34,239 nucleotides of DNA from contig CASBQF010000201.1 of assembly GCA_949127775.1 (NCBI GenBank), forward strand, positions 1-34,239, in the 5' to 3' direction. This DNA is from Oscillatoriales cyanobacterium PMM_0080. GTDB taxonomy: Bacteria > Cyanobacteriota > Cyanobacteriia > Cyanobacteriales > Microcoleaceae. A model generated the notes under the pieces. That model was not told where the DNA came from. It was given only the letters and a program-made list of their open reading frames with translations, and did no database searches. Within the stretch, counting starts at the first letter, position 1, and each line of letters begins with the position of its first letter. The translations under genes were made by a program, and so were the position numbers. Below, in pieces: positions 9,435 to 17,210 of this stretch.

Positions 9435-9786
9435 AATTACCTAATCGCCAAATTTAGTTTTTTGGGGTGTCGGCGATGGCGTCCCGCCCCGCAAGCTACG
9501 GCTATTGCAGCCTTGGGGCTGGGGGAGCCGATCGAAGTGATGGATAAATTTTAGAGATCAGTGGATATAGCGATCGCTGTGAAGAAATAATTAAGGCCAT
9601 AGGGCTAAACCTTGGTAATTACGGTAAATTTACGGAATTATCTGCGTCACCCGCACTGTCATCTGCACTGTGGGATAAGTCGAATTACGCTTCTGTCATT
9701 GGGTAGTTTTGTGCTGACTTTGCTAGATAAAACTCAGAAATCAGTTAAAAAAAAGGACTTGCAATCTGTTTTTAGGAGGGATGGAT

Positions 9787-9888
9787 ATGCCTACAAATTT
9801 TGAGCGGGATTCCAGATTTTTCAGGCAATTACTGGAAAATCAGCCTCCTATTATCTACTGGTTGTTGTTTGTGGTAAGCACGATATGA
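9787..9888 (+). CDS. 33-residue small membrane peptide, coupled to downstream gene
   Basis: The ATG at 9787 has a perfect AGGAGG (9774-9779) seven bases upstream, the best ribosome site seen in this window. The peptide starts MPTNFERDSRFFRQLLENQ and ends in a hydrophobic stretch PPIIYWLLFVVSTI, a short membrane segment. Its TGA overlaps the ATG of the 686-residue gene by four bases (ATGA), a sign of translational coupling. Another in-frame ATG at 9781 is too close to the ribosome site. I do not recognise a family. It may be a leader peptide that sets translation of the next gene or a small partner protein. Confidence 0.55.
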   Translation: MPTNFERDSRFFRQLLENQPPIIYWLLFVVSTI

Positions 9889-11945
9889 GTCAAGATCGCA
9901 AGACACCAGGCCGTTGGTCTGCATCAGAATCTTTGGAGTCAAAAAAGGATGCTTCATCGCTCGTGCCACTTCCAGCCCGTAAAAACCGCGCCCAGCGACT
10001 CAAAGAGATCCGAGATTTGGTTATTTCGGGAAAATTGCCGGCAGGGCGCCTGAGACTACCGCCGAGAGAGTCTGAGGAAGACTCGGCGCCAGGAGAATAC
10101 AATCCGTTATGGCGGATCTGGTCGAAGAAGTGGCAGTTTTGGCTGGCGGTGAGTTTGATTATGTCGGTGGGTATGGGGTTTGTGGCAATTTCGTCTTTGC
10201 TAAACCTGACCTCGCAGTCGAATTGCTCGAAGATTTTTTGGCCGACGGCTTCGGCTAACGATCGATTTTTTTGCGCTCAAGAAGCGGCTAGCAAGCGGAC
10301 GGCAGATGATTTGCTGCGCGCGATCGAATTAGTGAATGCTTTGCCAGAAGACCATCCGCTGCGACCGAGAATTAACGGTCAAATCGATCGATGGTCGCAG
10401 GATATTCTCAGGCTGGGAAATTCTAGTTTTCAAGAAGGAAGGCTGGAGGATGCGATCGCGATCGCCCGCAAGGTACCTCAAAATGTGCCGGCTTACGCGA
10501 CGGTGCAAAAGCAGATTGAAAAGTGGCAGTCAATCTGGAGCGATGCAGAGAAAATTTACCGCGCGGCGGAAGACCATTTGCGTCAAGAAGAGTGGACGCT
10601 GGCTTTTCGACAAGCTACTCTGCTTTTGGATTCGGGAAATACTTTCTGGGAATCGGCTAAGTATGAGCAACTAACTAAGGTAATTGAGGCGACAAAGGCT
10701 GAGGGCAATAAGTTGGTAAAAGCCCGCAATACAGCTTCGGGTGGAAGCCTCGACAATCTGGTGACGGGGATTAAACTGGCTGAGGGCATTGGTCAAAATA
10801 GTTATTTGTATCAATCTGCCAGTAAGCTGATCGCCCAATTTAGCAAGAAAATTATGGCGCTCGCCCAAAAACGTTTGCAAGCAGGTGATTGGCAGCAGGC
10901 GACGGCGATCGTTAATCAGATTCCAGAGTCGGGAAATTTAAAGGAACAGGTTCAGGATTTTAAGGAGTTGGCGACTGCTACTGCTCAGGCAACGACTGGC
11001 TCTGTTGATGGTTTGTCTAAGGCGATCGAGCTGGCTCAAAAGTTGAATTCGGGTCGCCCTTTGTACAAACAAGCTCAAGATTTAGTCGGCCGCTGGCAGC
11101 AAGAAATGGCTGATGTGAAAGTTTTGGAGTTGGCAAGCAGGCTGGCGGCGCCGGGAGGGGTCAAGGATTTGAGGGCGGCGATCGCACAATTGCAGACAGT
11201 GCCTGAATCAAATCCCCGAAGAACAGAAGTTCGCAGTCAAATTAGTCGCTTGAGCCGTCAAATCGAGCTGCTCGAAGATAGTCCGTTTATGCAAAGAGCT
11301 AACGATTTGGCAAATACAGGCGATCCAAATTCTTTGGAGGCCGCCGTTGCTCAAGCTTCTCGGATCGCTCAAGGTAGGGCGCTTTATGGGGAAGCTCAGG
11401 GCAAAATTCAAGCTTGGATCGAGAGGAGACAGCGGCTTCAAGACCAGCCGTTTTTGGAAAGAGCTCAGCAGCTAGCGGCTAGGGGCAGTTTGGCGGAGGC
11501 AATTGAGATGGCGCGCCGGATTCGATCGGGACGGGTGCTTTATGAGGAAGCTCGATCGAACATTCGCAATTGGGAATCTCAATTTCAGGGCGAGCAAGGT
11601 TTGCTCCGAGCCCGTCAAGCCGCCCAAGCCGGGACTGCTGAGGCTTTGCAATCAGCAATTGCTATTGCCCTTCAGGTGCCTGATTCGAGTTCGCTCTCCT
11701 CGCAGGCGAGTGAGGCGATTGATGAGTGGAGTCAGCGGATTTTGGCGATTGGTATGGAACAGTCGTCGTCGGATGTGGCTGGGGCGATCGCGACTTTGAA
11801 GAAGATTCCGTCAAGTTCTCGGGCTTTTGAGCAAGCTCGATCGCAAATCCAAGTTTGGGAAGAGTCACTGAATCCTGGGGCTACTGAGTCTCCGGCTCCG
11901 GTTCCTCCAGAAACCGAGCCTCCGAATAGGTCTGGGAGTCGCTAG
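9885..11945 (+). CDS. Membrane-anchored alpha-helical repeat protein of unknown function
   Basis: 686 residues. A basic N-terminal region (1-83) is followed by one membrane segment (about 84-106, WQFWLAVSLIMSVGMGFVAI) and a long helical region. That region holds about nine repeats of 55-70 residues, each ending in a motif like I-x-x-W: IDRWSQ, IEKWQS, IAQFSK, VGRWQQ, ISRLSR, IQAWIE, IRNWES, IDEWSQ, IQVWEE. Several units also share GRxLYxEA. The tail (665-686) is Pro/Glu rich. By the positive-inside rule the repeats would face the periplasm or thylakoid lumen. It resembles TPR/solenoid scaffolds; similar cyanobacterial proteins are often labelled 'chromosome segregation ATPase', but no ATPase motif is present. 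It has no Shine-Dalgarno site of its own and is coupled to the small ORF before it. Confidence 0.85.
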   Translation: MSQDRKTPGRWSASESLESKKDASSLVPLPARKNRAQRLKEIRDLVISGKLPAGRLRLPPRESEEDSAPGEYNPLWRIWSKKWQFWLAVSLIMSVGMGFVAISSLLNLTSQSNCSKIFWPTASANDRFFCAQEAASKRTADDLLRAIELVNALPEDHPLRPRINGQIDRWSQDILRLGNSSFQEGRLEDAIAIARKVPQNVPAYATVQKQIEKWQSIWSDAEKIYRAAEDHLRQEEWTLAFRQATLLLDSGNTFWESAKYEQLTKVIEATKAEGNKLVKARNTASGGSLDNLVTGIKLAEGIGQNSYLYQSASKLIAQFSKKIMALAQKRLQAGDWQQATAIVNQIPESGNLKEQVQDFKELATATAQATTGSVDGLSKAIELAQKLNSGRPLYKQAQDLVGRWQQEMADVKVLELASRLAAPGGVKDLRAAIAQLQTVPESNPRRTEVRSQISRLSRQIELLEDSPFMQRANDLANTGDPNSLEAAVAQASRIAQGRALYGEAQGKIQAWIERRQRLQDQPFLERAQQLAARGSLAEAIEMARRIRSGRVLYEEARSNIRNWESQFQGEQGLLRARQAAQAGTAEALQSAIAIALQVPDSSSLSSQASEAIDEWSQRILAIGMEQSSSDVAGAIATLKKIPSSSRAFEQARSQIQVWEESLNPGATESPAPVPPETEPPNRSGSR

Positions 11946-11991
11946 GTTAATTGGTTTGGCAACTGTCGAGCGGGTTTTTTTAAGGTTTGAG

Positions 11992-12039
11992 CGTTCGGAA
12001 TGCAAGTCCTGTGATTTTGAAGGACTTGCATTCCGAACG
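11992..12039. repeat. 19-bp perfect inverted repeat
   Basis: Perfect 19-bp arms (CGTTCGGAATGCAAGTCCT at 11992-12010 and its complement at 12021-12039) with a 10-base loop form a very stable hairpin 46 bases after the 686-residue gene. No T-run follows, so it looks more like a mobile palindromic repeat than a classic terminator. Confidence 0.7.
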
Positions 12040-12206
12040 ATTAAACGAATTTTAGGCGTTGCTGAATTTAGGTATGATTCACCTAGCGAAGGCAATCCCT
12101 GAAATGAGAGAGTAGGGGCAATTCATGAATTGCCCCTACTAAATTTCGGAGGCAAATCATACTCGAAATCAGCAACGCCGCATTCCGAACGATCAAACGA
12201 ATTTTA
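12028..12206. mobile_element. Small non-autonomous palindromic element flanked by 27-bp direct repeats
   Basis: The core at 12055-12179 (125 bp) is bounded by imperfect 25-bp terminal inverted repeats beginning GGCGTTGCTGA. Inside lies a 30-bp perfect palindrome (12111-12140, core TAGGGGCAATTCATGAATTG). The core is flanked exactly, with no gap, by 27-bp direct repeats at 12028-12054 and 12180-12206 that differ by one base. The left repeat overlaps the right arm of the 19-bp hairpin next to it. There is no coding capacity, so a MITE-like element is the best reading. Confidence 0.65.
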
Positions 12207-12228
12207 TTGTGGTCGATCGGACATGATA

Positions 12229-12702
12229 CTAAACATCTGCCGGATTCAGGTGCATCATTGCCCAAGTGGTGTAAGTGCCGATCGGACTCCAGAGTATGTA
12301 AGGCATCAATAACAGGACTGCCGACTCTGAAACTTGCAAAACGCTTAAAGCTAGGAGCACACTTAAAATAGCGCCAGTTCCGCCGATTATTGTGCCGACT
12401 TTCAGGCTCCTAACTTTGCACATAACCGAGGTGTAGGACATAGTTACTATTTCTAAAAGCAGGTACAAACCCATTCTCAGCCAAGTGTCCTGAGTTCCTG
12501 GCGCTTGTTCCCAAACAATCACGGCTGACCAAGCTCCACAAATAAAAATTACAGTCCAAATTAACGGAATTGCCCTTTCAAATGTTAACCATCTCGGACG
12601 TTGCAAGCGGTTAAACCACTGAATGTCGCTAGGCGCGATTAAATTAGCGGCTAATCCTACTACAAAGACGACGATTCCAACTACCATCCATGATTTAATC
12701 AT
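12229..12702 (-). CDS. TspO/MBR-family membrane protein (divergent)
   Basis: 157 residues with about five hydrophobic membrane segments (roughly 4-24, 45-64, 76-92, 101-121, 128-150). The family pattern is visible in WFNRLQRPRWL (29-39), an IWTVIF segment, and PYILWSPIGTYTTWAM near the C-terminus. TspO proteins bind tetrapyrroles and isoprenoid-like ligands and are linked to stress signalling. This copy is divergent: the usual P-x-W-x-P-P stretch is reduced to PRWLTFERA. It is a single gene on the minus strand. Family assignment is moderate, and function is not deducible. Confidence 0.7.
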   Translation of the reverse strand: MIKSWMVVGIVVFVVGLAANLIAPSDIQWFNRLQRPRWLTFERAIPLIWTVIFICGAWSAVIVWEQAPGTQDTWLRMGLYLLLEIVTMSYTSVMCKVRSLKVGTIIGGTGAILSVLLALSVLQVSESAVLLLMPYILWSPIGTYTTWAMMHLNPADV

Positions 12703-12828
12703 TTCTCTTCCCCCTTGAGCAAGATTTACGGGTTCGATTAAGCAAATATTTTAGGTAATTCAGACGCAAAATACATCTCTCTCCAGTCTCGAATTTATAA
12801 TTGATAGCCAACTTATAACCAATTATGT

Positions 12829-13040
12829 AGGGCTTGCGAAAAAAGTGTAGGTAATGGAAAAACGAGGCTACACAGCTTGAAAAATAGTAGGTTTATTGCT
12901 AAATTCTCAAATTTAGCTATAAATGAATAACAAAAGTGCAAGGGTTTTGAGCCTCTATAGTCTATAACTTGCATTTTTTTGAGTAAAAAAAGCTTGAACT
13001 CCTTATTTTGTAAGCTTTCTACTTTTATTCAGCAAGCCCT
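12829..13040. mobile_element. 212-bp MITE-like element with TSD ATGT
   Basis: The ends are inverted: AGGGCTTGCGAAAAAAGT on the left and the complement of AGGGCTTGCTGAATAAAAGT on the right. The directly repeated ATGT on both sides (12825-12828 and 13041-13044) looks like a target-site duplication; a longer 7-bp match ATGTAGG is also possible. The inside is AT-rich and non-coding, so it would need a transposase supplied in trans. To the right, AGGTGCGCAGTGCGCACCT (13045-13063) is a further hairpin. The rest of the spacer 12703-13147 has no visible gene. Confidence 0.7.
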
Positions 13041-13147
13041 ATGTAGGTGCGCAGTGCGCACCTTACTGCTTAAAAACAACGAATTCTGTATGTAAGCACT
13101 GTGGTTCTTGACACTATAGGTAGCTCTTAGTTCTTCCACGAAATCGA

Positions 13148-13729
13148 CTAGCCGAGCCGATGATGTTGTTCTAATTCTAAGCTAGAGTTATCATCTTTTC
13201 TAGGTACTAAAAGCGTATTTTCGCTGCTTGGTTGTAGCACCGCTTTAATTACTTGGAGAAAACGGTTAGGCTTTTTAGTTTGGCCGTTAAGTGTGCGGCG
13301 GTCTTTTACTTTTTGAGAAAGGTGTCGCATTACGGATAAATCGAGTTCATCGATGAAATGGTCTGCGATTCGTTCTCCCATTAAATCAACAGCTTCAGAA
13401 TACTGTTCTGTCAGGGTTTCTATGGCATCGTATGCTTCGTCAGCAACTTGACTTGCTACTGTTTTATTTTGGTCGCCTGATGTCTGGGAAGTGCTGCGGC
13501 GCCTGTCTAAAAGGCTTTGATACTCAGCAATGCTCATTCCCAAATTATCCAGGTGGTGGTGAGCGTGATCCATCAAATCTACTTCGCCGGGATAGAAGAA
13601 ACCGCGAGTGCTGTTGATGGCGTGCAGTTTTGCCCAACGCCGCAAAATTGTCTCATCTTGTAGTTTGTATCGTTCTAACATTTGAGCTGTGTTCAGCTCT
13701 ACTTCTGGCGTAACTTTGAAATCGCTCAT
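13148..13729 (-). CDS. Hypothetical protein with MerR-like N-terminal helix-turn-helix
   Basis: 193 residues. The N-terminus (residues 13-65, QMLERYKLQDETILRRWAKL followed by EVDLMDHAHHHLDNLG) resembles the short MerR-like DNA-binding proteins common in cyanobacteria, in which a helix-turn-helix precedes a 'LLD-LDxHL' helix. Residues 75-140 are helical and acidic, and the tail (155-193) is basic and probably disordered. The ATG has GAGGA nine bases upstream. The partner or target is unknown. Confidence 0.65.
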   Translation of the reverse strand: MSDFKVTPEVELNTAQMLERYKLQDETILRRWAKLHAINSTRGFFYPGEVDLMDHAHHHLDNLGMSIAEYQSLLDRRRSTSQTSGDQNKTVASQVADEAYDAIETLTEQYSEAVDLMGERIADHFIDELDLSVMRHLSQKVKDRRTLNGQTKKPNRFLQVIKAVLQPSSENTLLVPRKDDNSSLELEQHHRLG

Positions 13730-13913
13730 GGGTTAAGTCCTCGTTAGTGAGATCAATAAAATTGAAACTGAGAATCTGTGCTTTGGGTGCAGTCTGAAAA
13801 TGACGATCGATCTTTTGACGGCATTCACGGAAGTCTTGTGGGCGTTTGCTCTTGATGCGATCGAGTGAGAAGATATCAGGGTAGCGTACTTTTGAGCTTA
13901 GTCTCGATCGCAT
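13653..13913 (-). CDS. Uncertain 86-residue ORF overlapping the MerR-like gene
   Basis: This ORF overlaps the start of the MerR-like gene by 77 bp in another frame. Its first two thirds (FSLDRIKSKRPQDFRECRQK, then a segment AQILSFNFIDLTNEDL) look protein-like, and it contains the ribosome site of the next gene. It could be a small coupled gene, the decayed 3' end of a larger gene, or chance. I recognise no family. Confidence 0.25.
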   Translation of the reverse strand: MRSRLSSKVRYPDIFSLDRIKSKRPQDFRECRQKIDRHFQTAPKAQILSFNFIDLTNEDLTHERFQSYARSRAEHSSNVRTIQTTR

Positions 13914-13956
13914 CCGGTAACAACTGCACAGGGTTAATAATATAGCTGATTTCGGA

Positions 13957-13974
13957 TTTTAACAACTGTTAAAA
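13957..13974. promoter_or_regulatory. Short inverted repeat upstream of FmdB-like gene
   Basis: TTTTAAC-AACT-GTTAAAA is a perfect 7-bp inverted repeat 24 bases before a candidate -35 box. It could be an operator; this is inference only. Apart from it, the promoter candidate and the uncertain ORF, the spacer 13730-14081 is featureless. Confidence 0.3.
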
Positions 13975-13997
13975 ATAGTAAAGTTTAATTTATGGGC

Positions 13998-14026
13998 TTG
14001 AATTGTTAGTAATCTTGAGCTACAAT
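13998..14026 (+). promoter_or_regulatory. Candidate sigma-70-type promoter
   Basis: TTGAAT (13998-14003), a 17-base spacer and TACAAT (14021-14026) lie about 55 bases before the ATG of the FmdB-like gene. Both boxes match four or five of six consensus positions. Confidence 0.45.
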
Positions 14027-14081
14027 ACCGTCAACAACCGTGCAATTAATAATTTTAGTAGTTGCGAGCGAGATTCTTAAT

Positions 14082-14396
14082 ATGCCTCTGTACGATTATT
14101 TTTGTCCTAGTAACAACCAGAAGTTAGAAGTTTCGCACAGCATGAACTTGAAAGTTGCGACTTGGGGTCAACTGTGCGAGATAGCTAAGTGCGAACTGGG
14201 TGAAACTCCCGAAAATGCGATCGTGCGCCGTTTGCTGAGCGCTCCAAGGTTGATGAAGCCGACATCCGACACCGATTATAAAAATCAGGGCTTCAGCAAG
14301 TACGTGAAGAGAGATGAAGGGGTTTACGAAAATGTCACGGCGAAAGATGGTGAAAGCCGCGTTGTCAATCGAGAAGGTAAGCCATTGAAAGACTAA
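14082..14396 (+). CDS. FmdB-like small protein with degenerate zinc ribbon
   Basis: 104 residues from the ATG at 14082; a longer GTG start at 14040 would add 14 residues unlike the family. The start MPLYDYFCP and the later RRLLSAP match the FmdB-type zinc-ribbon proteins. The first CxxC is broken (C8 followed by PSNNQ), and only C8, C32 and C37 remain, so a normal four-cysteine zinc site cannot form. The C-terminal half is polar and charged. A possible promoter lies just upstream. Its role is unknown; FmdB relatives are regulators or ribosome-associated proteins in a few cases. Confidence 0.65.
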   Translation: MPLYDYFCPSNNQKLEVSHSMNLKVATWGQLCEIAKCELGETPENAIVRRLLSAPRLMKPTSDTDYKNQGFSKYVKRDEGVYENVTAKDGESRVVNREGKPLKD

Positions 14397-14435
14397 ATTT
14401 AGGGAACTGGGCATTGGGCATTGGTAATGACGATA

Positions 14436-14466
14436 AACTAATAACCAATAACTAATAACTAATAAG
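14436..14466. repeat. Heptanucleotide tandem repeats (AACYAAT)4
   Basis: Four 7-bp units AACTAAT/AACCAAT/AACTAAT/AACTAAT lie between two convergent genes. They match the short tandemly repeated repetitive (STRR) type known from filamentous cyanobacteria. Confidence 0.7.
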
Positions 14467-14481
14467 TTTTCCCTTCCAATA

Positions 14482-15336
14482 TTATTTACCAAACCAATCT
14501 TTCATTTTATCTTTGGCTTGCTCCTTAGTTTGAGCATTAATATAAACAGAAACAGTAGCTATTGCGGCAAGTAATACTCCCAAATCATCCGTAAATCCGA
14601 TACCAACTAATACATCTGGAATGGCATCAACCGGAGATATAAAATAGGTCAAAGCTCCAATTACCACACCTTTTGCCCAACTAGGAACATTTGGGTTCTG
14701 AGCCGTGTAGTATAATATCAAAGCTTTTTCAACTACTTCTCTACCTGCGGTTAAAGCAAAGCTTTTAAGCTTAGACCAAAAAGTTTCATCTGAGTAATTA
14801 TTTTTTAAATTACTCAGGTTTGTGCTAGTTCCTTTTGGAGCGATTAAATCTAGAGGAATGCCAGCAGTTTTGAGTTTGGAAACACCAGAATTAAAAGATG
14901 CTGATGCTTGACTTGGATTCGGCACGGCATCCCGAATTTTTTGCAAATCTGCGATAAACTCTTGCATAGCTTGAGTTTGCTGATCAGAAATTCCTAGCTG
15001 TTTTTGGGTAAGTGCGATCGCTTCACTTTCCTTGGGATGAATGGTATTATTTGCCCAAGCAATGTTGATCGCGAAATACAGCACTCCCAAACGCAGCGGT
15101 TCTGCTGATTGGCTGATTGTTTGCAAACCTGAGCCCAGAGATGGTGGAGTCGTTGTGTAGGAGTGGATTTGAGCCTTTGCTGATTCAGAAAATTTGTCTA
15201 AATTTATGGTTTTAAACAGCAGATTTAGTTCGTCAATATCAATGGAACCATCGGCGGCTGCGATCGCAAATAAAGATCCATAAAAAGCTAAAAGTTCAGT
15301 TTCTGAGGATGTAGCAAAAATATCTTTTTCGGACAT
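14482..15336 (-). CDS. TerB-like and DUF1232 two-domain protein
   Basis: 284 residues from the ATG at 15336; an ATG at 15369 would add 11. Residues 10-130 resemble a TerB/DnaJ-like helical domain (FYGSLFAIAAADGSIDIDEL, later WANNTIHPKESEAI), with acidic clusters that in TerB bind metal. Residues 200-262 match the DUF1232/YkvA membrane-associated domain, including YFISPVDAIPDVL and GFTDDLGVLLAAI. The family role is unknown; TerB domains occur in tellurite and stress-response systems. It is divergent from the epimerase-like gene, with a 79- to 112-bp shared promoter region. Confidence 0.75.
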   Translation of the reverse strand: MSEKDIFATSSETELLAFYGSLFAIAAADGSIDIDELNLLFKTINLDKFSESAKAQIHSYTTTPPSLGSGLQTISQSAEPLRLGVLYFAINIAWANNTIHPKESEAIALTQKQLGISDQQTQAMQEFIADLQKIRDAVPNPSQASASFNSGVSKLKTAGIPLDLIAPKGTSTNLSNLKNNYSDETFWSKLKSFALTAGREVVEKALILYYTAQNPNVPSWAKGVVIGALTYFISPVDAIPDVLVGIGFTDDLGVLLAAIATVSVYINAQTKEQAKDKMKDWFGK

Positions 15337-15448
15337 GATGCAACTTGGTTCGATCGCGACATCTCGCATTTTACCATAAAACTCAGATCCAAATCATTAC
15401 ACAAATCGGCAATAATTTTAGAGGGTATGACAAAATGGAGATTTTTTT

Positions 15449-16273
15449 ATGAAAGTTGCGATCGTTGGCTGTGGCTATGTCGGTAGTGCGACAGCTCAAA
15501 ATCTACGGGTTAAATCGGACTATACCATAACGGCGACTACCACGACACGGGAACGAGTAGCTGAATTGGAGGGTGTCGCCCAGCGGGTGGTTGTCCTCCA
15601 AGGAAATGACAAAGATGCAATGACGGCTCTATTGCAAGGACAAGATGCTGTCATACTGTCTGTAGGCGCTCGTAATCCTCACAGCTACAAGGAGAGTTAC
15701 TTAGATACTGCGACAACTTTGGTATCAGTTTTAAAAGATATACCGACAGTAAAGCAGGTTATTTATACGGGTACATATTCAGTATATGGCGATCGGCAAG
15801 GTGAATTAGTCAATGAAGAATCAGCAGTCGCACCAGCTAACCCAAACGGTGAGATTCTGGCAGAAACAGAACGAGTTTTATTAGCAGCATCAAGTGCAAA
15901 TCTCAAAGTTGCTATTCTCAGATTGGGTGGCATTTATGGGCCTGGGCGAGAATTGGTGAAAATCTTTGGAGGCTGGGCTGGCGCAACTCGTCCAGGCGCG
16001 GGTGAAGATGTCACTAATTGGGTACATCTGGATGATATTGTTGGGGGTTTAACTTTTGCTTTGGAAAATCCATTGCAGGGAATTTACAATTTAGTTAGCG
16101 ATGTGTCGTTGTCTAGTGGTGAATTGCTCGATCGTATTTTTGACACTAACAATCTACCGAAAGCTACTTGGGATGGATCTCCCAGTGTACGGCCTTATAA
16201 TGCTAGGGTGTCGAATCTCAAGATTAAGGCGGCGGGCTATCAGTTTGTGCATCCTGAAATTAGGGAATTTTAA
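15449..16273 (+). CDS. NAD(P)-dependent epimerase/dehydratase-like protein (extended SDR)
   Basis: 274 residues. The N-terminal Rossmann motif VGCGYVGSAT (residues 6-15) binds NAD(P). YTGTYSVYGDR follows the usual extended-SDR core, but the lysine of YxxxK is not present (SVYGDRQGE), so classical SDR catalysis is doubtful. LRLGGIYGPGR and NWVHLDDIVGGL are standard for YeeZ-like family members. TGGAGA is nine bases upstream of the ATG. The substrate is unknown. Confidence 0.85.
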   Translation: MKVAIVGCGYVGSATAQNLRVKSDYTITATTTTRERVAELEGVAQRVVVLQGNDKDAMTALLQGQDAVILSVGARNPHSYKESYLDTATTLVSVLKDIPTVKQVIYTGTYSVYGDRQGELVNEESAVAPANPNGEILAETERVLLAASSANLKVAILRLGGIYGPGRELVKIFGGWAGATRPGAGEDVTNWVHLDDIVGGLTFALENPLQGIYNLVSDVSLSSGELLDRIFDTNNLPKATWDGSPSVRPYNARVSNLKIKAAGYQFVHPEIREF

Positions 16274-16287
16274 GAGAAGATTGGGCG

Positions 16288-16402
16288 GTTGAAACCCCGT
16301 CTAGTTCAGTCCGCGGAGGCGGACTTTGTTTGTGTAGACGCGGTTTAAACCGCCGTCTTATCTTCGTTTGTGTAGACGCGGTTTAAACCGCCGTCTTATC
16401 TA
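16288..16402. repeat. Dispersed repeat with two 38-bp-period tandem copies
   Basis: AGTCCGCGGAGGCGGACT (a hairpin) is followed by two identical 36-bp units starting GTTTGTGTAGACGCGGTTTA at 16328 and 16366. Each unit has the palindrome GCGGTTTAAACCGC. A reverse-complement relative lies at 25428-25478 next to the 5S gene. It sits between the 3' ends of two convergent genes and carries no coding. Confidence 0.8.
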
Positions 16403-17041
16403 AAGAATATTATATTTTTCCTTAACCCAAGTTCTAAAGGATTTCAGCAAAGCCATTTCCCCCATCGTTTGAGTGCGAGTGAAAAACCCAGCCATTTCCG
16501 CTACCGATACAAGGGGAAAAGCAATACTAAAATTGCATTCAATATATTCTCTTTCTACCAACTGATAGAATTTTAAAACTCGCCCATTATACAGCCAGAG
16601 TTCCGGGACACCAAGTGCTGAGTAAATGGCAAACTTATTAATTGAACTGTTGGTGATATCTATTTCAATTGCTAAGTCGGGCGGCGGAGCCGTTTCTAAA
16701 TCCAATGCTTCCCTGTCTCTGACTGCTGGTTCAGTTTGGATATAATAGCAATTGTCAGGTTCTATGCCTTTTTTAGCTCGTTCTTGCTTGAGAGTCATTG
16801 AACCAGCACTTTTGATTTCAATGTCAAGTTCTTCTGCTAAAATGAAAATGAAACGATCGGACTTGATCTTGGGATTTTCATGTTCAAATAGTGGAGTCAT
16901 AATTTCGAGTTTACCCTCATCGTAAGCTATGCGATAACCTCGCTTATTGCCTATTTCTTTGAGCAACGTTTCAAAGGTTTGCCAGCTTATATTTTCTAGC
17001 AGTGTTCTCTGTTCGGCTAAACTTACAGTAGTAGCAATCAT
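16400..17041 (-). CDS. Uma2-family (DUF820) PD-(D/E)XK nuclease-like protein
   Basis: 213 residues from the ATG at 17041, chosen because AAGGAG lies eight bases upstream; an upstream start at 17086 would add 15. The family pattern is present: LEIMTPLFEHE, GIEPDNCYYIQ, and PPDLAIEIDIT with downstream Ser/Lys, giving the conserved Glu, Asp and Glu-x-x of the restriction-endonuclease fold. Uma2 proteins are very numerous in cyanobacteria, and their biological role is not established. It is a single gene. The spacer before it (17042-17210) includes an AACCGCAGATGCACGCGGATG-like dispersed repeat. Confidence 0.88.
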   Translation of the reverse strand: MIATTVSLAEQRTLLENISWQTFETLLKEIGNKRGYRIAYDEGKLEIMTPLFEHENPKIKSDRFIFILAEELDIEIKSAGSMTLKQERAKKGIEPDNCYYIQTEPAVRDREALDLETAPPPDLAIEIDITNSSINKFAIYSALGVPELWLYNGRVLKFYQLVEREYIECNFSIAFPLVSVAEMAGFFTRTQTMGEMALLKSFRTWVKEKYNIL

Positions 17042-17210
17042 CTCAAAATCTCCTTGAGCTGAGAAAACTCTAGTTTTATTATACACGGACGAAGATACTT
17101 CCCAAAAAGTAGCTCTTTTTAGAACCGCAGATGCACGCGGATGGACAAAGGGCGATGCTATTTATTGGTATTAGAGTTAATTCGGAAATGGCTGTTGATT
17201 AAGATTGTGC

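Noticed and set aside
9612-9803. 63-residue plus-strand ORF
   Set aside because: No ribosome site and no protein-like pattern; it overlaps the better supported small peptide start region.
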